A DNA stretch of 9,100 nt from Acidobacteriota bacterium (GTDB taxonomy: Bacteria; Acidobacteriota; Terriglobia; Terriglobales; Acidobacteriaceae). A program made the translations under genes and the position numbers. The DNA lies in NCBI GenBank assembly GCA_021811745.1, contig JAJZNH010000614.1, positions 1-9,100 of the forward strand, read 5' to 3'. Shown here in pieces: positions 4,895-9,100 of the stretch (position 1 is its first letter; each line of letters begins with the position of its first letter). Below the pieces are notes generated by a model that was given only the letters and a program-made list of their open reading frames with translations, was not told the DNA's origin and ran no database searches.

Positions 4895-6745
4895 ATGAGC
4901 TACAGCGTCACCATTCCGGATCCCGAGTACTTCGACAGGAACATTCCCTGCCAGAACGCCTGCCCCATTCATACCGAGTGCGGGCGCTATGTCCAGTCCA
5001 TCGGAATCTCACGCGACGAGGAAGCCTATCTCATCGCCCGCGCTCCCAATCCTTTCGCTTATGTGCTGGGCCGCATCTGCGCCCATCCCTGCGAAGACAA
5101 CTGCCGGCGCGGCAAGATCGACGAGCCGGTGGCTATCTGCGCTCTCAAGCGATTCGCCACCGACCGCCACAACCTTGGCCTCGGACACGATCCCTCCCGG
5201 CGCATCCTGGCTCCCGCCCACCGCCGCGAGAAGCGCGTTGCCGTCATCGGCGCCGGGGTGTGCGGACTTACCTGTGCCCACGATCTGGCCCTGCTCGGCT
5301 ACAGCGTTGAAGTCTTTGAATCGGCGCCCGTTCCCGGAGGCATGCTTTTTCTGGGCATTCCTCAATTCCGCCTGCCCCGCGAAATCATCAAGATGGAGAT
5401 CGACCACATTCTCGGCATGGGTGTTACGCTGCACACGCGCGTCACCGTGGGCCGCGATATCTCCTTTGCCGAGCTGCGCTCCAAATTCGATGCGGTCCTG
5501 GTCGCTACCGGGCTGAACAAAGGCCGCGAGTTGAATATTCCGGGCGCGCACCTGGACGGTGTCTACAACGGCATCGACTTCCTCGTCAATGTCAACCTCG
5601 GCTATGAAATCAAGCTGGGGCGCCGTGTTGTCGTGGTAGGCGGAGGCAACGTCGCCATCGACGTGGCCCGCGCCGCGGTTCGCCTGGTACAGGAGGCCGC
5701 TGAGTTCCCCGACGGCGAAGAGGAAAAGAGCTTGCAGCCGGCGCTGGACGCCGCCCGCATGGCTCTCCGCTCCGGCGCCGAGCAGGTCAATATGGTCAGC
5801 CTCGAATCCCGCGCCCAAATGCCTGCATGGAAAGGCGAAGTTGACGAGGCCGAGAACGAGGGAATCGTGGTGGACAACGGCTGGGGCCCCAAGGAGATCG
5901 TCGGCGTGGACGGAGTGGTCACCGGGCTTAAGGTTCGGCGCTGCCTCACCGTCTTCGATGAGAATGGCCGCTTCAATCCCGCCTTCAGCGACGAAGAAAA
6001 GATCATTCCCTGCGAGAGCATTATCCTGGCCATCGGCCAGCAGGCCGACCTTTCCTTCCTCGACAACGAGGATGGCGTCAAGGCCACGCCCCGCGGCATT
6101 CTCCAGATCGACGAGAACCTCAGCACTACCGCCCCCGGCGTATTCGCCGGCGGCGATGTCGCCTTTGGCCCCCGCATCCTGGTTGAAGCCGTGGCGAACG
6201 GCCATCGCTGCGCGCGTTCCATTCACCTCTACCTGAACGGCAAAAGCGCGAAGACCATGGCGCGCCGTTTCAGGATCATGCCGGACTGGAAGATGCCCAG
6301 CGGCTATCTCTCCACGCCACGCCAGACCATGCCGACCCTGGCCGCCAACCGCCGAATCGGCATCGCCGAAGTGGAACTCGGTTTCAGCGACGAGCAGGGC
6401 CGGGCCGAGGCGAGGCGCTGCCTCAACTGCCAGGTCAACACCATCTTCGACGGTTCCAAGTGCATCCTGTGCGCCGGCTGCGTCGACGTTTGCCCGGAAA
6501 GCTGCCTGCGCCTGGTCGACCTGGTGCAGGTCAGCGGCGACGCGCGTTACGACGCGCTCATCCAGGCGCGCTATGGCGTTCCGGCCGAGCAGCTCCAGGC
6601 CGGACAGGCGGGCGCCATCATCAAGAACGAACAAAAATGCATTCGCTGCGCGCTTTGCGTCCAGCGCTGCCCAACCGGCGCCATCACCATGGAAAGCCTG
6701 GAACGGCAAGAGCAGGAAATCTTCGATCAGGGAGGCCGGTCATGA
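4895..6745 (+). CDS. GltD-like FAD/NAD(P) oxidoreductase fused to ferredoxin modules
   Basis: A 616-residue cytoplasmic flavoprotein; no signal peptide. The N-terminal module resembles the glutamate synthase small subunit: Cys19, 23 and 29 (PCQNACPIHTEC) plus Cys62, 66 and 70 (ICAHPCEDNC) can bind iron-sulfur clusters. FAD site: VIGAGVCGLTCA (117-128). NAD(P) site: VVVVGGGNVAIDVARA (245-260). Second FAD motif: GVFAGGDVAFGP (415-426). The C-terminus adds two 4Fe-4S motifs, Cys523/526/529/533 and Cys582/585/588/592, each followed by Pro. No glutamate synthase large subunit is nearby; the gene overlaps the Rieske gene by 4 nt (ATGA). It therefore more likely transfers electrons between NAD(P)H or ferredoxin and the Rieske/cytochrome b complex. 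ATG 4895 begins the conserved sequence but has no clear ribosome site. Family assignment is secure; the partner assignment is inference from context. Confidence 0.88.
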   Translation: MSYSVTIPDPEYFDRNIPCQNACPIHTECGRYVQSIGISRDEEAYLIARAPNPFAYVLGRICAHPCEDNCRRGKIDEPVAICALKRFATDRHNLGLGHDPSRRILAPAHRREKRVAVIGAGVCGLTCAHDLALLGYSVEVFESAPVPGGMLFLGIPQFRLPREIIKMEIDHILGMGVTLHTRVTVGRDISFAELRSKFDAVLVATGLNKGRELNIPGAHLDGVYNGIDFLVNVNLGYEIKLGRRVVVVGGGNVAIDVARAAVRLVQEAAEFPDGEEEKSLQPALDAARMALRSGAEQVNMVSLESRAQMPAWKGEVDEAENEGIVVDNGWGPKEIVGVDGVVTGLKVRRCLTVFDENGRFNPAFSDEEKIIPCESIILAIGQQADLSFLDNEDGVKATPRGILQIDENLSTTAPGVFAGGDVAFGPRILVEAVANGHRCARSIHLYLNGKSAKTMARRFRIMPDWKMPSGYLSTPRQTMPTLAANRRIGIAEVELGFSDEQGRAEARRCLNCQVNTIFDGSKCILCAGCVDVCPESCLRLVDLVQVSGDARYDALIQARYGVPAEQLQAGQAGAIIKNEQKCIRCALCVQRCPTGAITMESLERQEQEIFDQGGRS

Positions 6746-7197
6746 ATCGTCGCAGTTTTTTAGGATGGGGGGGCGCTGGTTTTGCGGCGCTGTGCTCCGG
6801 GGTTGCCGTCAGCTTTGGCGCGGTGCTCCGCTTCCTCGTCCCGGATGTCTTCTACGAACCGCCACAAACCTTCAAGATTGGAAAGCCGGCGGACTTTCCT
6901 TACGGTTCTCCCACTTTCCTGGCCGACGAGAAGATCTACGTCTTTCGCGATCGCGAGAACGGATTTTCGGTGGCCAGCGCCGTCTGCACGCATCTGGGCT
7001 GCACGGTCAACCACTTCCAGAGCGACGACCGTTTCCATTGCCCCTGCCACGGCAGCGTCTTTGCCGCCAACGGAGCAGTCGTACATGGCCCCGCGCCCAA
7101 GCCGCTGCCCTGGTTTGAAGTCACTCTTGCTCGCGACGGACAGCTCAATGTCGACAAAGACAAGGTTGTTCCCTCCTCGTACCACTTGATGGTGTAG
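6742..7197 (+). CDS. Rieske 2Fe-2S protein of a b6/bc-type complex
   Basis: A 151-residue Rieske subunit that accepts electrons from quinol at the outer face of the membrane and passes them to a cytochrome c. The N-terminus (MNRRSFLGW) is a twin-arginine type signal followed by a single membrane helix (about 11-33) that would remain as an anchor. Cluster ligands are in CTHLGC (Cys82, His84, disulfide Cys87) and CPCHGS (Cys100, Cys102 disulfide partner, His103), followed by the usual GPAPKPLPW (116-124). All key residues are present. The start overlaps the flavoprotein stop (ATGA) with AGGGAGG (6729-6735) 6 nt upstream. Its size is at the small end for the family, like b6f-type Rieske proteins. 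Only 2 nt separate it from the cytochrome b gene. Confidence 0.95.
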   Translation: MNRRSFLGWGGAGFAALCSGVAVSFGAVLRFLVPDVFYEPPQTFKIGKPADFPYGSPTFLADEKIYVFRDRENGFSVASAVCTHLGCTVNHFQSDDRFHCPCHGSVFAANGAVVHGPAPKPLPWFEVTLARDGQLNVDKDKVVPSSYHLMV

Positions 7198-7199
7198 CC

Positions 7200-8486
7200 A
7201 TGAAACTGCTCAGGGAATTCTGGAGCTCGATCGTCCGCCGTGATCCCTTGTCCACCGACAAGGGCAAATCCGAACTCGTCTTTCTCAACGTCTGGCTGCA
7301 CATTCATCCGGCCAAGGTCAAGAAGGAGCATCTCCGCTTCCGCCACACCTTCTATCTCGGTTTCATTACCTTTTTCTTATTTATCGTTCTGGTTACCACC
7401 GGGATCGCGCTGATGTGCTACTACCGGCCCTATCCGCCCTATGCCTACCAGGACATGAAGGATCTGCAATTCGTGGTTTTCCTGGGCCCGTTCATTCGCG
7501 CCATGCACCGCTGGGCCGCGCACCTCATGGTGATCTGCGTCTTCCTGCACATGTGCCGGGTGTTCTTTACCGGCTCATACAAGAAGCCGCGCCAGTTCAA
7601 CTGGGTGATCGGCGTGCTGTTGCTGTTGCTGACGCTGGGCCTCTCCTTTACCGGCTATCTTCTGCCCTGGGACCAGCTCGCATACTGGGCCATCACCGTG
7701 GGCACCAACATCGGCAGCTACGCTCCACTGATCGGCGGTAAGCTGCGTGAATTGCTCCTGGGAGGCCACACCGTCGGCCAGGCGGCCCTGATCCGCTTCT
7801 ATGTATTGCATGTCGCCGTGCTTCCGGGCCTCGCTGGCCTGCTCACCATCGTCCACTTCTGGCGCGTGCGCAAGGATGGCGGTCTCTCACGGCCGCTGTG
7901 GAAGCTCCATCCCAAGCCGGCCGAGGAACTCGTGACCATCGGCGCGCCTGCCGAACCGGCGCCGCTGCGCGTCTCCTCCGCCTCGCAGAGCAAGACTTAC
8001 GGCCTGATGGAAGTCGTCACCGGCAAGCCCATCTTCGAAACTGTCTCTTCCGAGGAGGAAGAAGACACCGTCTTCTCCTATCCCTACGCTTTCATGCGCG
8101 AGGCCATTGCGCTGATGGGAACCGTCGTGGGCCTGATGATCGTTTCGCTCATGTTCCATGCACCCCTCGAAGAGCTTGCCAATCCGGCCAAGACTCCCAA
8201 CCCCGCCAAGGCCCCCTGGTACTTCCTCGGCCTGCAGGAACTGGTGAGCCACTCCGCGCTGATTGGCGGCGTAGTGGCGCCCGGGCTCATGGTCCTCGCG
8301 CTTCTCGTGATCCCTTATATCGACCGCAACCCCAGCCGGCGGCTCCGCGAACGCAAATGGGCGCTGTGGCTGTTCTCCGCCTTTGTGGTTGCCAACCTGG
8401 TGCTGATTATTATCGGAACCTTCTTTCGCGGACCGGGCTGGGCCTTTGTTCCGCCGTGGGTTCATGTGGTTGCGAGGGCTGAATAA
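7200..8486 (+). CDS. Cytochrome b, b6/subunit-IV fusion, of Rieske/b complex
   Basis: A 428-residue integral membrane quinol-oxidising subunit. Residues 45-230 match plant cytochrome b6 closely ([55 protein letters not shown]). Haem b ligands are His103/His117 and His204/His219; the second pair has 14 residues between, the b6f-type spacing. A hydrophilic linker (about 235-292, including SSEEEEDT) joins this to a subunit-IV-like half with about three helices (about 298-408). The quinol-site PEWY motif is replaced by APWY (338-341) followed by FLGLQE. The position of the b6 cysteine that binds haem ci is Tyr52 in my ungapped alignment. The start follows the Rieske stop by 2 nt, with no strong ribosome site, so translation is probably coupled. 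Redox partner: the Rieske protein upstream and the multihaem cytochrome downstream. Confidence 0.95.
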   Translation: MKLLREFWSSIVRRDPLSTDKGKSELVFLNVWLHIHPAKVKKEHLRFRHTFYLGFITFFLFIVLVTTGIALMCYYRPYPPYAYQDMKDLQFVVFLGPFIRAMHRWAAHLMVICVFLHMCRVFFTGSYKKPRQFNWVIGVLLLLLTLGLSFTGYLLPWDQLAYWAITVGTNIGSYAPLIGGKLRELLLGGHTVGQAALIRFYVLHVAVLPGLAGLLTIVHFWRVRKDGGLSRPLWKLHPKPAEELVTIGAPAEPAPLRVSSASQSKTYGLMEVVTGKPIFETVSSEEEEDTVFSYPYAFMREAIALMGTVVGLMIVSLMFHAPLEELANPAKTPNPAKAPWYFLGLQELVSHSALIGGVVAPGLMVLALLVIPYIDRNPSRRLRERKWALWLFSAFVVANLVLIIIGTFFRGPGWAFVPPWVHVVARAE

Positions 8487-9100
8487 TGTCGCGTCGATTG
8501 CCAATTGTGTTTTTTGCTCTGAGTCTCGCTGCGCTGGTGCTGATGCTCATTGCCATCCGGCAGGCCTCCACCCCGGGATGGAAGAACTATCAGCGCGCTT
8601 TCCTTCAGCTTGAAGCGCAAGACGAGCCCAACGCCGCGGCTAAGGCTGAGGTGCTCGATACGCCGCTGGCGATTCACCAGGTGTTGCTTCCCGGGCTGCA
8701 GCGCGTGGACCGCTGCACCACCTGCCATCTGGGCGTCGATGACCCTACCATGAAGAACGCTACCGAGCCCTTCCGCTACCATCAGGGGCTCGCCCCGCAT
8801 GCGACCGCCCGCTTTGGCTGCACCATCTGCCACGGCGGTCAGGGCCTGGCCACCACCGTACAGGCCGCCCACGGCAATGTGCGCTTCTGGGATAACCCGC
8901 TCCTGCCCGCTGACTACGTCCGCGCCTCCTGTGGCCGCTGCCACAAGGACGGCAATATCCCCGGCGTTCCCGAACTCACCGAGGGCCGCCGCCTTTTCGA
9001 GACCGAAGGCTGCCACGGTTGTCATAAGTTGGACGGCGTGGGCGGCAGCATCGGCCCCGACCTCAGCGAAGAGGGCGCCAGCGAGCGATCGCCGCAGTGG
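8486..9100 (+). CDS. Membrane-anchored multihaem cytochrome c, 3' end beyond window
   Basis: Partial gene; 205 codons are visible and the frame is open at the right edge. ATG 8486 overlaps the cytochrome b stop by one base (TAATG), with GAGGG (8474-8478) 7 nt before it. The N-terminus (MSRRLP then residues 7-25, hydrophobic) is a single membrane anchor with the bulk outside. Four haem motifs are present: CTTCH (77-81), CTICH (112-116), CGRCH (149-153) and CHGCH (176-180). The fourth, followed by KLDGVGGSIGPDL, looks like the start of a class I monohaem domain, while the first three form a closely packed multihaem module. It probably replaces cytochrome c1 or f as the electron acceptor of the Rieske protein. 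More haems may lie past 9100. Confidence 0.9.
   Translation, partial: MSRRLPIVFFALSLAALVLMLIAIRQASTPGWKNYQRAFLQLEAQDEPNAAAKAEVLDTPLAIHQVLLPGLQRVDRCTTCHLGVDDPTMKNATEPFRYHQGLAPHATARFGCTICHGGQGLATTVQAAHGNVRFWDNPLLPADYVRASCGRCHKDGNIPGVPELTEGRRLFETEGCHGCHKLDGVGGSIGPDLSEEGASERSPQW

Noticed and set aside
4895..6745. Annotation as glutamate synthase small subunit (gltD)
   Set aside because: The similarity is real, but extra C-terminal ferredoxin motifs, the absence of a large subunit and overlap with the Rieske gene argue against glutamate synthesis as its role.

Overview
The window is a GC-rich bacterial chromosome segment with eight genes, all on the + strand. They form two functional blocks: a sigma-54-type two-component system (486-2898), followed by a compact electron-transfer cluster (3000 to the right edge). 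I see no tRNA, rRNA, CRISPR array, insertion sequence or phage gene. The window carries no decisive taxonomic marker. The gene content (NtrC-type control, an outer-membrane cytochrome-porin, a Rieske/cytochrome b complex with a multihaem c subunit) suggests a diderm from a lineage such as Acidobacteriota or a deltaproteobacterial-type group. That is a low-confidence inference.

Layout. Positions 1-485 have no convincing gene but contain several inverted repeats, two abutting perfect palindromes and a 12-bp direct repeat just before the first gene. A small membrane histidine kinase with no recognisable sensor domain (486-1520) overlaps an NtrC-family response regulator (1498-2898). Between the regulator and the next gene lies a good sigma-54 (-24/-12) promoter candidate (2957-2973). 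It is preceded by two matching inverted repeats, TGGGGA-N6-TCCYCA, centred 33 bp apart and about 87 and 120 bp upstream of the predicted start of transcription. This is the expected layout for enhancer sites of the adjacent regulator.

The promoter would drive a Cyc2-like cytochrome-porin fusion (3000-4346) and a small soluble monohaem cytochrome c (4359-4763). After a strongly structured 131-nt gap comes a tightly packed operon: a GltD-like FAD/NAD(P) flavoprotein with N- and C-terminal iron-sulfur modules (4895-6745), a Rieske protein (6742-7197), a b6-type fused cytochrome b (7200-8486), and a membrane-anchored cytochrome c with at least four haems (8486 to the edge, partial). Stop and start codons overlap or nearly touch across this operon.

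Working model (inference). The cytochrome-porin exchanges electrons with an extracellular or outer-surface partner, and the small periplasmic cytochrome shuttles them. The Rieske/cytochrome b/multihaem c complex connects this to the quinone pool, and the cytoplasmic flavoprotein-ferredoxin subunit connects the complex to NAD(P)H or a ferredoxin. Direction is not determined by sequence: it could be electron uptake (for example Fe(II) oxidation with reverse flow towards NAD(P)+) or electron export. The combination of a dedicated sigma-54 two-component system, a Cyc2-like protein and an NAD(P)H-linked Rieske/b complex is the most interesting feature of the window.
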